Part shown: piece by piece, positions 12,301 to 22,800 of the stretch
How the letters are laid out: every line of letters starts with the position of its first letter
How positions within the stretch are numbered: the first letter of the stretch is position 1
NCBI RefSeq assembly: GCF_012273895.1
Contig: NC_052127.1
Location: 5,700,247-5,764,246 of the forward strand
Origin: Zerene cesonia
Taxonomy: Eukaryota > Arthropoda > Insecta > Lepidoptera > Pieridae
DNA: 64,000 nucleotides
Reading direction: 5' to 3'
The notes under the pieces: model-generated
Told to the model about the DNA's origin: nothing
Seen by the model: the letters and a program-made list of their open reading frames with translations, nothing else
Database searches by the model: none
Program-made: the position numbers and the translations under genes

Positions 12301-12759
12301 TTTATACATTGTTAAATAAATTTGTTTTTGAACATTTTATGAGCCTCAAAACACAGGGGATCCCACTGAGAGATTCAATGCAGCATATGTAACCATATTA
12401 TGTAAAAAATTTGTTCTGAAACAAATAAAGAATTTTTTTATTTATTTGTTACATAACCAGATCGATCTATAACTTTTTTTGGTGAATATAATGGAATTGC
12501 ACTAATATGAAAAAAAGGATACAGTGGACTCCGCCCGGCTCCCCTATAATCTGATTTTTGAACACAACATCTTACAATAATTCTACACTTGCTTAATTTG
12601 ATAACTTACCTCTTCAGAAACTCTAGGCTCCAGTTTGCAGCGCACATCTTGCCAAGACAATGCAGAGAGGTGTGCTGGCTGCCCCACAAAAAGCACTGGA
12701 GCCTGTTCTGGGTCTGACGTGCTCAGACCCCAGCGAAACTTAATAGATGTACTGGACAT
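6329..12759 (-). CDS. NPEPL1: NPEPL1-type M17 leucyl aminopeptidase
   Basis: A probable aminopeptidase of the M17 (cytosol leucyl aminopeptidase) family, which removes N-terminal residues from peptides using two metal ions. Coding exons, all GT/AG and phase-consistent: 12610-12759, 11591-11770, 10854-11034, 10220-10389, 9539-9766, 8950-9072 (runs into a gap), 8435-8499, 7897-7988, 7309-7485, 6854-6964, 6329-6427. A noncoding leader exon probably lies upstream, because CAG precedes the ATG by one base. About 525 codons are visible and about eight are hidden in the gap, close to the 523 of human NPEPL1. The M17 residues are all present: both lysines and the Asp of GKGIVYDTGGLSIK (9539-9766), the Asp of MKGDCGG (9072 exon), and Asp, Glu, Arg of NTDAEGRL, which straddles the 8435/7988 junction. 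The protein starts MSSTSIKFRW and ends with KLLKALCPMR. Oddities: a Pro/Ala-rich insert in the 10854 exon and a weak GTCGGT donor at 7308. The Drosophila counterpart is granny smith. Confidence 0.92.
6786..6832. repeat. short interspersed fragment in NPEPL1 intron
   Basis: The motif GGCGGTCTTATTGC with a small stem (TTGCTACACAGCAA) recurs in diverged form at 10647-10700 (GGCGGTCTTATCGC). Both copies lie in introns of the aminopeptidase gene. This looks like the end of a dispersed repeat; the family is not identified. Confidence 0.45.
7242..7297. repeat. three adjacent poly(A) tracts beside an exon
   Basis: Three runs of 10 to 18 A separated by TTTC and TTC, directly downstream (in gene direction) of the donor of the 7309-7485 exon. 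On the gene strand the intron therefore starts with long T runs. Run length may be affected by sequencing error. Confidence 0.6.
7773..7840 (+). repeat. tRNA-like head of a SINE
   Basis: Contains an A-box-like TACAGTGGTTAACGCC and a near-perfect B box GGGTTCGAATCCC spaced as in a tRNA. The 5' acceptor arm has no matching 3' arm, so this is not a working tRNA gene. It is most likely a fragment of a tRNA-derived SINE, in an intron of NPEPL1. Confidence 0.5.
8608..8759 (+). repeat. SINE family A, truncated copy
   Basis: Matches the head and middle of the SINE at 20224-20526: AACCTCGGACT, GCGAGCGTGCAG, TTTTTCAATTTATCT and ACATCACCACTG in the same order. It runs into the gap at 8760, in the intron beside the exon that ends in that gap. 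Confidence 0.65.
8760..8949. other. assembly gap (190 N)
   Basis: Cuts the end of the NPEPL1 exon that starts at 9072, just after the residues CLAEN, and the start of a SINE copy. About eight codons and one donor site should be inside. Confidence 0.95.
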
Positions 12760-12842
12760 CCTGCACACTTAGAGACAAAGATAGTATGAAACATTTGTTA
12801 AAAATAAAAGAGAGCTATTTATATTATATTGATATATTATAC

Positions 12843-12990
12843 TCTAATATGAGGCTAAAAAGTTTGTTTGTTTGTTTCCATGTACTAATCTCAAGAAGTT
12901 ATTGACCATTATTAAAATTAATACCATTGATGCATATGTATGTGATCCCTGAGAGCTATAGGTTGTATATGAACCATGGGCAAAGTTGGG
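12843..12990. repeat. diverged interspersed repeat fragment
   Basis: Carries the AGTTTGTTTGTTTGTTT and ACTAATCTCAAGAAGTTATTG phrases that recur at 33385-33450 and 52280-52330, in a putative intron between the NPEPL1 leader and first coding exon. Confidence 0.4.
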
Positions 12991-13447
12991 TTAGACTGAA
13001 AGACTTGTAATGTTTGTGGAAGTTAAGAGGAGGTTTAAATGGTGAGAAATAAGAATTATAGAGATCACATAATACTTTTGCTAAACATAGTACAATGTAT
13101 ATGTAATTGATACGAAATTTTTACTAGATTTTCAAGGTTGTTGCGTTCAACAGCTAATAATTTTCAAAATATGGCAAGGGGCAAGTGTTTTTATGGGTGA
13201 AGTATATATTGAATAAACAACATACATAACCTCATTAAATATGCATACGATGACAATTATTAACGATATGCAGCGGTCGAATTATAAATAGATTGGTCAT
13301 TTACCTGTTTTAAGCTGCGATATTCTATGTGCATTAAATTTTGTTATAGTCCTTAATATAATCATTTTAAATTATATAATACAAACATCACAACGAACGT
13401 ACAGCTGTGACTTACAAGAAAGTTACAACCGCTAACTTTTAAACTTA

Positions 13448-13670
13448 CCGTAATCTATACTGCCCACTTAATCAATCACTAGCACTTCATTATCTTATTT
13501 TAGGGAAATTATATTTATTTGTATGTCAATTATTCACAAATAAACAATGATTGTAATATAAACTATAACAAAAACGTAGGTAAAACGAAATATTAAATTT
13601 TTGCTTCGTAATACTGATTCAAGTCTGTGATGATTCTAAAAAGTTTGACGTAAAATAAACGTTTGTAAAC
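13448..13670 (-). other. NPEPL1: probable 5' leader exon and promoter of NPEPL1
   Basis: On the minus strand a good donor, ACG|GTAAGTT, lies at 13447-13441, and the first coding exon starts one base before its ATG after a clean acceptor at 12761. A noncoding leader exon ending at 13448 is the simplest explanation. The transcription start is not visible; no TATA box was found. Confidence 0.4.
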
Positions 13671-13775
13671 CGAAAACGTCTCATAAAACTCTAGCCTCTA
13701 TGACATATATACATTTTTGACCACAGATAATTTTTCCTAAATACATTCAGAAACCAAAGAGTAGTAGTTTTAATA

Positions 13776-14082
13776 ATATGTGGTAGTCGAGCATGCTTCG
13801 GCACGAATGGGGCCAGCTTCACCGGGGTAGTACCACATCCCCACAAAAAACCCGCGTGAAATAGCACACTGCTGTGTTTCGTTCGGTGAGTGGGGGAGCC
13901 GGAGGCCCATATTCTTTTACTTACCCTTACCAATCCTTTCCTTTATTCCTCTCGTCAATCCTTTCTTCAACCCTCTCCAATTTGAAGTCGGCAATCCATT
14001 TGTAGAGGCATAAGGTCTGCAATCGACGTTACGCCTCTCCAAATGTTCATGGGCGGTGGTAACGCTTACCATCAGGCGACCA
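13776..14082 (+). repeat. interspersed repeat family C, copy 1
   Basis: About 300 bases sharing its whole length with 46683-46963. Shared phrases in the same order: GTGGTAGTCGAGCA, GCTTCGGCACGAAT, TGCTGTGTTTCGTTCGGTGA, GGGGGAGCCGGAGGCCCATA, GTCGGCAATCCATTTGTAGA, TTCATGGGCGGTGGTA. No coding capacity. Fragments also lie at 24985, 30176, 54326 and 61418. Confidence 0.75.
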
Positions 14083-17000
14083 ATGTTACTTATTACTACC
14101 TATTATTAACAGTATATCGTCCTTAATTTGTTCGTCACTTGTTATAAGGATTGAAAATATTATTTTCTCGTATTGTGTATGTGTGTTTACAACAAATTAT
14201 TTTGTTTGTTAATAAATGTATGGTATGAACTTTTTAAGTACGGAAAAATTACCCTACGTTTGATCATCGTCGATTAAGTCAACCTCAGCCATAAGCCATG
14301 AATTTACCATTTCGTAATCATAAAAATATGGTGTGACAATAATCCATGTTAATTTGCAATTATTAAAAATTTACCATTATGATATAATAGCCTTTGACCG
14401 CGGCTTCGTTCGTGCAGATATGATCTGCCATATTAAGTTACGTGACATTTTTATCAAATACTAATATTTTTTAATGTAACTTCACATCGTACATCCCAGA
14501 TTTCTAACTTTCTAGCAAAAGTAGATTCCATACAATCTTTGAACTCCTATAACTAATATTCACAGGGAATCTGTTGAGGGAGGAATTATCTGAACTCCTT
14601 TCTAAGTGCTCATTAATTTTAAGCTATAATAGAACTCTCCAAATTTCAATTGGATTGCATTGTTCGCCCCTTCCCCACATCGCACTCCGCCCATGCCGTT
14701 CAAGTCAAACATATCATATCTCGTGATAGCTTTTATTATTCGGCCAAATTACTTAGTGTGAAAGACAAAGTTTATCTTTATTAAACATAAGCGAGACATG
14801 TATTCATTTTGATAAGAATAAAAGTTTAATATAATTATATACAAATATGTACAATGTAAAATAGTACCAAATGTAATTACTTGCTTTGGCGTACGCATAA
14901 TAAATACCTATGAACAGAGAAAGGTATAAAGAAAACAATAAAACTGTAATTGAATTTCCTTTAATAATTTCTTAATGATCTATTGAACAAAATCACATAA
15001 CAAAAGTAGTAAGCAGTGTGGTAACTTCTATAACAATATTATACAATTTTCACTTTATAAAGCGTTTTAGTAAATCTGTTTCTAATCTGAACGATAAATA
15101 TTGTAAAATTATGAAAAAACCAACTCCTCTCGTACATAATTTTTTCTTATCATTAACAAACGATATTTAATTCAAAAATACATTATGTAAAACAATATAA
15201 AATGGCGCCAATTACAAATAATTTTTTAATGGGTACCAAAAATCGCGATACGTTTGGAACTTTTAACTTCCACATTTTAATCTGTGCGTTTAATGACAGA
15301 TAAGTTGGGAGACATAAGAAATCCATTACTAATAAATTATTCGTATTCTCTCATTTCGGTGTTTTATTTTCGCATGATACAGCGATAAAACACATTATAA
15401 CCTCGCAAAAAAACAGCTGCTCTTAAAAATAAGCTTTACTGCCCAACGCTGCCAAAGTAATAAGCAAATAATTTTATATGTTTAATCTATTGCGTATAAA
15501 ATGAAATTATTTGTAAAGGCACTTATATTGCATACCAAGAACCATTAACTATTATCGAATATCACCAAAGTAGGATTAGTCTGTGAACGAAACATTATTA
15601 TAATTTGTTAGTTACATCTAACGTGTAAAACCATAGAGTAACAGTTAATTACGATAGCTAAAAGCACAAAACGATTTGTGCGCCCATTTCTAGATAATAC
15701 TTTGACTTATGTCAATTAATGGCACTTTTTAATCCGTCGTATATGTTAATCTGTAATCTATGGTTTTAAACATAACCTATACCTAGAAATTGGAATCGCG
15801 GCTTATCTAACATTATTAAATAATGTCATCAAATTCCTTATAACTCTATGAATAAAAAGCATAATGTCATTTAAGTACGAACGAACGCGTTGGCAAAATG
15901 TAAAATTATCTATAAACAATAAAAAAAACTACTTCATTAAAGATAAAATTGTAACGATCAAACGATATTTTTTTATATTTATACAACGGAATATCATGAT
16001 ACCATACATTTTTCTCTTTATACGTATTTAACTGATACCATTACATACTAGCAACCCTATATTTCACTAGCCACAATTTCACATCGAGATTTCTTAAATA
16101 GTATTAAAATTTTTTAAATAAATTAATCATTGTAATGTAATTCTATAAAACAATTATACACACGTCATTTAACTGGTATCCATTAAAACAAAAGTTGGCA
16201 GTATGGATAAGATTTTAATTAACCGCCTGTTTTTAAAGGCACTTGAAATATAAGTACAAAATAACAGTTTCGTTAACTTATTGATGTGCTCAGTATTATA
16301 TTACCAAGTATATTACGATTCAATACATAAACTTGATTCTTGAATTGTTTTATAACACTTTTGTGGGGTCACGTAAAAATAAACCTAACTCATAATATTA
16401 TACGCAATACTGTGAGCTAAGTAGAGACACATACCGCGATAATAAAAATTTGGTTACTTTCTTGCTTACGTCAAATGATTTGAGAGTAAAAGAGACAAAA
16501 CAAGACAATTTTCCGCAGTTAAGCTGTTAAATCTGTTTTAATGGATACCGGTGTAAGCAATTCATAAAATATATTAATCAAATGACATGTATTCAACATT
16601 AAGCCTGGTGTATTTAATTAATTATTTAAGAAAACATAAAGCTGTATTTTAGTATCATATACGCTAGGTCCAATTATTAAGACCATTATTTGTAGCATGT
16701 TAAAATCATTAAATTTAAGAAAAAACTCGAACCAGTTCATTCTCAGCTGTATTTCGTGTAATATTTAATACGAATTCAATGAAATAATAAATAATGAATC
16801 GATCATTACAATGCGATCTCCCATCAATACGAGCTTACATCTAGTGCTTATTTACGCAATAGGCCCACAAACTACGTATGGCAAATCTAGAACGCACCCC
16901 GTTGTTGCACGGTACTAAGGCGGCAGAACGGTTGATGCAAACATATTTTTTGCACTGCATAAATCACAAAATCATGTGTGTCAAAATTGCAGTTAAAAGT

Positions 17001-19374
17001 TTAATTTTAAACGTCAACAATATAATATGTATGAATAATAAAGACAAAATTTAAGACCCGGTTTTGATTTGATTTTTTACGAGTCATTGTCAGAAATCGA
17101 GCTCGAAGGATCAAATCAATTATCAGAATGGAAATAATTAATACAACATTCTGGTCACTTGGTAAAAAAGGAACAGTCTTTTAAATATTGCGTATGAGCA
17201 TCAAATAAAAATCAATCAATCTTATTTTATGAATGGCAGTGCTGCTTTGCCACAATTTTGCCAATGTCACGTTGTGGATAGTTTTACATCTCAGAGATTT
17301 ATAAGAGATGGTAATTTATATATATTGTGTGTTTCATTTTTGTGTTGTAGATATCTGCGCTTGACGGACACATTTGAGCCTCTTATAAATCAAACAAAAA
17401 AAATTGCAGCAACAATTATATTTGTGGTTTGACTTTGTCATTGACATATGTCACTGTCAAAGTGACAGTATGGTAATCCGTGCAACAAAGGGGCCAAAAA
17501 CATTATACAATACGTATTATACTTTATTACAATTGATTTCGAGTTAATTATTTAACAACAACAACACTGACTAAACGCGGGAACGTATTATTGTCAATTT
17601 AAGTGACAGTTATAGTTTATGTCCAATGTTAAAAACGTGCATATATATCCTTACGTATTTACTTAGATAACAACCAAAAAACCCGTAATAAAACGAAAAA
17701 AATTAAAATCTAAATAGAGAAATTCAGTTTTTTTTAAGTTCAGGCAACGTATTTTTTTGTTGTTTTTATTTTTATTTATAATTAAATAATAAATATTGGT
17801 AACACATTTATATGTTCCATGAGTATAATTGTTGGAGAGTTTTCCATTATATTTTCTATAAGATTTGTGAATTAAAACATGACCATGTGTTTTTTATACA
17901 AAATATTGAGGTCAATTTAATAAACGAATTATTCCATAGTCATTTAAAAGCTCGTTTAATACATTTAAAACAAAGCGAAAAGAATGTACATTTTATTGCT
18001 AATAATATCGTTATTTAAAATATGCTATGCTTTTCGTGTCTTTTAAAAGGCAAGATTGATAAGTAACAAAAAAAAAAATCAATAAAACCATATCACAAAA
18101 AACATTATTATCACAAAAAACGCATGTAAATGAAAAAAAAAAAACAATTACAAATAACAAAACGTTAATAACGTTATACCGTATAAACTCGTACTTGTAA
18201 AAACGTACAACCTGCGCCTTATGAGTTAAATAGCGTGTTGTCTTAGTCGCTCGTTACCAAGTCATCGCATGCTATCTCTTTCGCACTTATCATCTTTTTG
18301 TATTTTTTCTACGGCGCAGAAATATTCACTAGTCTTATAATGGCGGATTGTGTGCCATCGCAGTTTCCTTGGAAGATTTAGTCGATATAAATCATTAATG
18401 TATAGGTTATTAAATATAACAACATATAAGGCATCGTAACTATGAATGAATGAATACAACAAAATTAATAAATTTTATTTTTGTATTACAAAATTCTTAG
18501 GCAATCATGAGTTACGCTTTTTTATAAGATTTTTATTATAAAAATAATATTGTAATCAAAATTCAAAATACTTCACGTATAAACGAATTTTAACAAATTA
18601 ATTCATTAAATTTATTATCCATATGTCTACCCTCATTACACTTACGCCTTATAATAAACTCTCTCTTGAAGGAATACATAACGCGTGTAATTTATAAAAG
18701 AGCATTTTGCCGTCTCGCTCCAACGCATTGTTATCGCAAAGGGAAGAGCGAGACAGCATTATCGGCCATGAAATCGGACTGCGAGTTGACTGAAAAAAAA
18801 AACACTGGTACTATTGAAAATTTACGTTATCTGTGGCAATGAGTCATGTTATTACGATTGTATTGTGAAACGCTGTGCGAGCGAGATAGAGCGATGGATA
18901 TTACCATATAGATGGATAGATAGGCTAGAAATAGTTATAGCCCAAAATAGCAATTTAATTGCAAAAACATGTACTGTATGTATGTTTATTTTATATTGAA
19001 CAAAACATATTTGTTTGTGCGTCACACACGATTAGGTCACTCGCAGTCCGAGCCAGGCGCGCTAAGGAGTAAGTAGTCAGTAGGTAGTAACCGGTAGCGA
19101 GTAGTAAATAGTTAGAAAGCTGGAAGCGGCAAGCGGGCACAACCTCTAGCAGAGCACCTCGCGATGCGGCGTACACTGGAAATATAAGGTTTTAGCTTAA
19201 CCTGTATGTTTGTATCTAACTTACTCTTTTAGACTCGATTTTAACCCACTTTAAATGGAATAATTGAATTCAAACTTTGTACATTTATCATGTTGCCTGT
19301 GTCAATCAATCTAATTGCAGCTTTCTAATGGTGAAAGAATTTTTGAAATTGGTCCAGCCGTTCATGCGTGATCG
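14083..19374. other. AT-rich stretch between NPEPL1 and the ORP gene
   Basis: More than 5 kb with no gene I can support. A diverged repeat fragment lies near 14390-14805 (GACCGCGGCTTCGTTCG start). Part of it could be a long 3' untranslated region of the ORP gene or the distal promoter of NPEPL1. Around 17410-17475 are short overlapping inverted motifs (GTCATTGACATATGTCACTG, GTCAAAGTGACAG) without a clear role. Confidence 0.4.
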
Positions 19375-19797
19375 CGTGACCAAGGTTAATAGATATTCAT
19401 CTTTATATATATTATATAAAATTCTCGTGTCACAATGTTATTTACCTTACACCTCCCAAGCGGTTGGTCCGATTCTCATGAAATTTTGTTTGTATATCGG
19501 GTAGGTCTGAGAATCAGCCAACATTTATTTCTCATACCCCTAAATGATAAGAGTAAGGCGGAACAGCGTTTGCCGGGTCAGCTAGTATCTTAATAAATAA
19601 AAATCCAGTGTCATGATGTATGTTCCCATGAACACTTCACCAACTCAACCGATTTTGATGAAATTTGGCATTTGTATTTTGGTCCAACTTAAGACATAGG
19701 ATAATTTTTATTTTGATTAATTATCCCAATAATTTATAATATTAATATTTTTAATTATTACTCAGCCACAGCAACGCGTGGCCGGGTATGCTAGTAT
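19375..19797. repeat. two adjoining repeat fragments after the ORP stop codon
   Basis: The first fragment (about 19375-19588) ends GCGGAACAGCGTTTGCCGGG TCAGCTAGTA; a relative of this end is at 47254-47310 in the other direction. The second (about 19600-19797) holds AACCGATTTTGATGAAATTT and ends CGTGGCCGGGTATGCTAGTA. Both are dispersed, non-coding elements. They begin only about 54 bases past the ORP stop. Confidence 0.6.
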
Positions 19798-19850
19798 ATA
19801 CATGTAAAGAAAGGCAAGTGGTTGCGCATACGCACGGCGCGGCGGCGCGG

Positions 19851-22800
19851 TCACCAGAGCGGCGGCGCGGCGAGCAGCGGGAAGCCGGCCTCGCGCGCCT
19901 TCCAGTACTCGCCGCCGAACACCCACGTCTCCTCGCCCTCCTCCACCGACTTGCTGCGCGGGGAGAGGGGGGGGATAATAAAAAAAAATTATTAAAAAAA
20001 CATAAAACAACATAAAAACGGACATAAAAAACATCGCGCGATATTACATTAAATGTCGCTCATGTACGAGCCGGCGCAAATATTTGTCGTTCAACCAATG
20101 TAATATGACCGTGACAACGATTACTTGTTTGTTTTTTTTATTGTTAAACTTTGCGGCAGAAATACATCGTCTAGGAGAATAAGAACTAGCTAACTATCAC
20201 GGTTCATTAATTTTATAAATGATCATCATCATCATCAGCCCATATATGTTCCCACTGCTGGGACACAGGCCTCCTATGAGGGTTCAGGCCATAATCCACC
20301 ACGCTGGCCAAGTGCGGGTTGGCAGATGTCACATGTCGTCGAACTTTTGATTCTTGGACATGCCGGTTTCCTCACGATGTTTTTCTTCACCGTTTAAGCA
20401 GTGGTGATGTTATCTACATGCGCAGATAAATTGAAAAATCAATTTATTTCCTGCACGCTCGCCCGGTCTCGAACCCCGACTTATCGATTTTGAAGTCCGA
20501 GGTTCTCACCACTGAGCCACCACTGCTTTTATAAATGATAGTAATACATAATATGTATTGCATAATGATGCGAAAAAAATTAGCCATTTGAGACTTTGAA
20601 TGATCTGCAATTAAATATGAAATAACTTACAAAATAATATTAATCAGTTCGAGTTGGAAATTAGAGTTTGACTTTGAGTGTAACCTAAATAAATGGTTAA
20701 TTAATATTTTTAGATACAACGGTTCAAAAGCGCTTCCAGACGAAGTTTAATTGAATAAATTAATGTGTGAATTACAGTTTGACTTTCAGTGTATGTTACA
20801 TTTGGACTTTCAATGTAAGAAACAGTTTGACTTTGGGTAAGTTACAGTTTGACTTTAAGTAAGTAAGTTTGATTTTAAGTAAGTTCCAGTTGGAGTCAAG
20901 TGGGCACGCACCGGAACCAGGCGGGCACGTGGTCGGCGGTGGTGCGGCGCCGCTCGCGCTGCGCCTGCTCCAGCTCCAGCTTGAACTGCTCCGCCGCCTC
21001 CACGTCGCCCTCTTCCAGGGCTCGCTGGTCCGGCCTGAACCACGTACAAATATACATTCTTTTTTAAACTTTTTTTTGCTAAGAAACTATTGATTTTTTG
21101 ACGTCAGGATGATTAAAAAGGAGACAAATTTAATAAAAACTCATTTGTTCAGAGACGTTTCATTGTTTTGGTATAAGGACTGCTTTTACATTTTTTATTT
21201 TTGTACGCATTAAAATTTTTAAATAATAACTTTAATTCGTTATTTAGATAAACTTATACAATTAAAAAAATGGAAATGGAACACTGTGGCCAGTCTCAAT
21301 CTAGAGATTAGCACGTTCAAACAAACAAGTATAAATTTTGTCTAGGTCATATAGACTTACCTGAACCTAGTGTCAGTGTGCGGCAAGGTTTCCTTCATGC
21401 CGGGCTCCATTTCATTAAGTTCCATCGCGAACCGAGTGAAACCATAGTATAACTCATAGTCTGGTGGCATTGTGCCTGTGGACGAGCATTTGTTATAATT
21501 ATAAAGTGGGAATAAGCAAAAAATTATAATATTTTCTTGTGTTTGATTTTACGCGAGTATCATAAATTTAGAAATTAAACTCTTTAACGGATTTTAAACG
21601 CGATTTATTCATTGTATTATTAACCCGACGTTAATAATATAATTAATTATTTTTATTTAAATGTTTTATAATTACCCCTTCGATATTCTTCAAGATAAAT
21701 TAGAAAAGGTGAAAAATATTGTAAATTTATAAATTGTCGCGCAAAACCTACTTTGGCAACCACGAGCCGAATTATGTATTAATTTAAATACACCTACAAC
21801 CCCTACCCCACAAAAATTTCATCTAAAAAGAGATCTGTACGCCCTCTTTCTAGCAATAAGCCACCCCCTCCCCCCCACTCCTCCTACAACCATAGTGTAC
21901 GAAGCATACAGTACTACAACGGCTTTGATCTCGTAGTGAAAATCGAAAACATCTAGACTAGAAAATGTCGTGGTTGTCACAACTCAATGTTAGGCAATAA
22001 TGCAATAATGTAGTATCAATGAAAACGCAGATCTTTGTAAACATCTCTTGTTTACCATTTATCATCTCCGGCAGCACAAGTAGTGTGTACCATTTTTAAC
22101 GTTTCATAACACTTTGAATCATATACACCAAACATGCGCTGCGGAATTACACAGCTTAATGGAGTAATCGACCCTCAAGGGTCTGACACATGTTTCCTGC
22201 GTCCCTGTTCTCCGAGTAACCTGGCAATCTTCAAGGGTACAGCGAACGGGAGACCTTTAAGGGAAGCGTGTTTCATCTCAGACCACATCTATGCTTACCA
22301 GCCGACGAGATCTCAAGCACTTCACTACTCAGCAGAAGCCCCCGCGTAGCGTCCCGAGATAGCGGTAGGTCAAGCTTGATCCTATTACATATATAAAAAA
22401 TCATTACACATTAGCAGCAGTCCCCCGCGTAGCGTCTCGAGCCTTTTATATATTATACATAAGAAAATAAAAAAAAGTGCAAGCAGCAGCCCTCGGCTCG
22501 GCGTCTCGCGTCCCGAGCTGGTGTGGGGGCAGGTCGGGCTCACCGGGGCGCCAGAGGCAGCGCGCGGCGGGCGGCTCGCCGGCGNNNNNNNNNNNNNNNN
22601 NNNNNNNNNNNNNNNNNNNNNNNNNNNNNNNNNNNNNNNNNNNNNNNNNNNNNNNNNNNNNNNNNNNNNNNNNNNNNNNNNNNNNNNNNNNNNNNNNNNN
22701 NNNNNNNNNNNNNNNNNNNNNNNNNNNNNNNNNNNNNNNNNNNNNNNNNNNNNNNNNNNNNNNNNNNNNNNNNNNNNNNNNNNNNNNNNNNNNNNNNNNN

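Noticed and set aside
14083..19374. A hidden gene between NPEPL1 and the ORP gene
   Set aside because: No frame longer than about 70 codons and none with a recognisable motif or paired splice sites.
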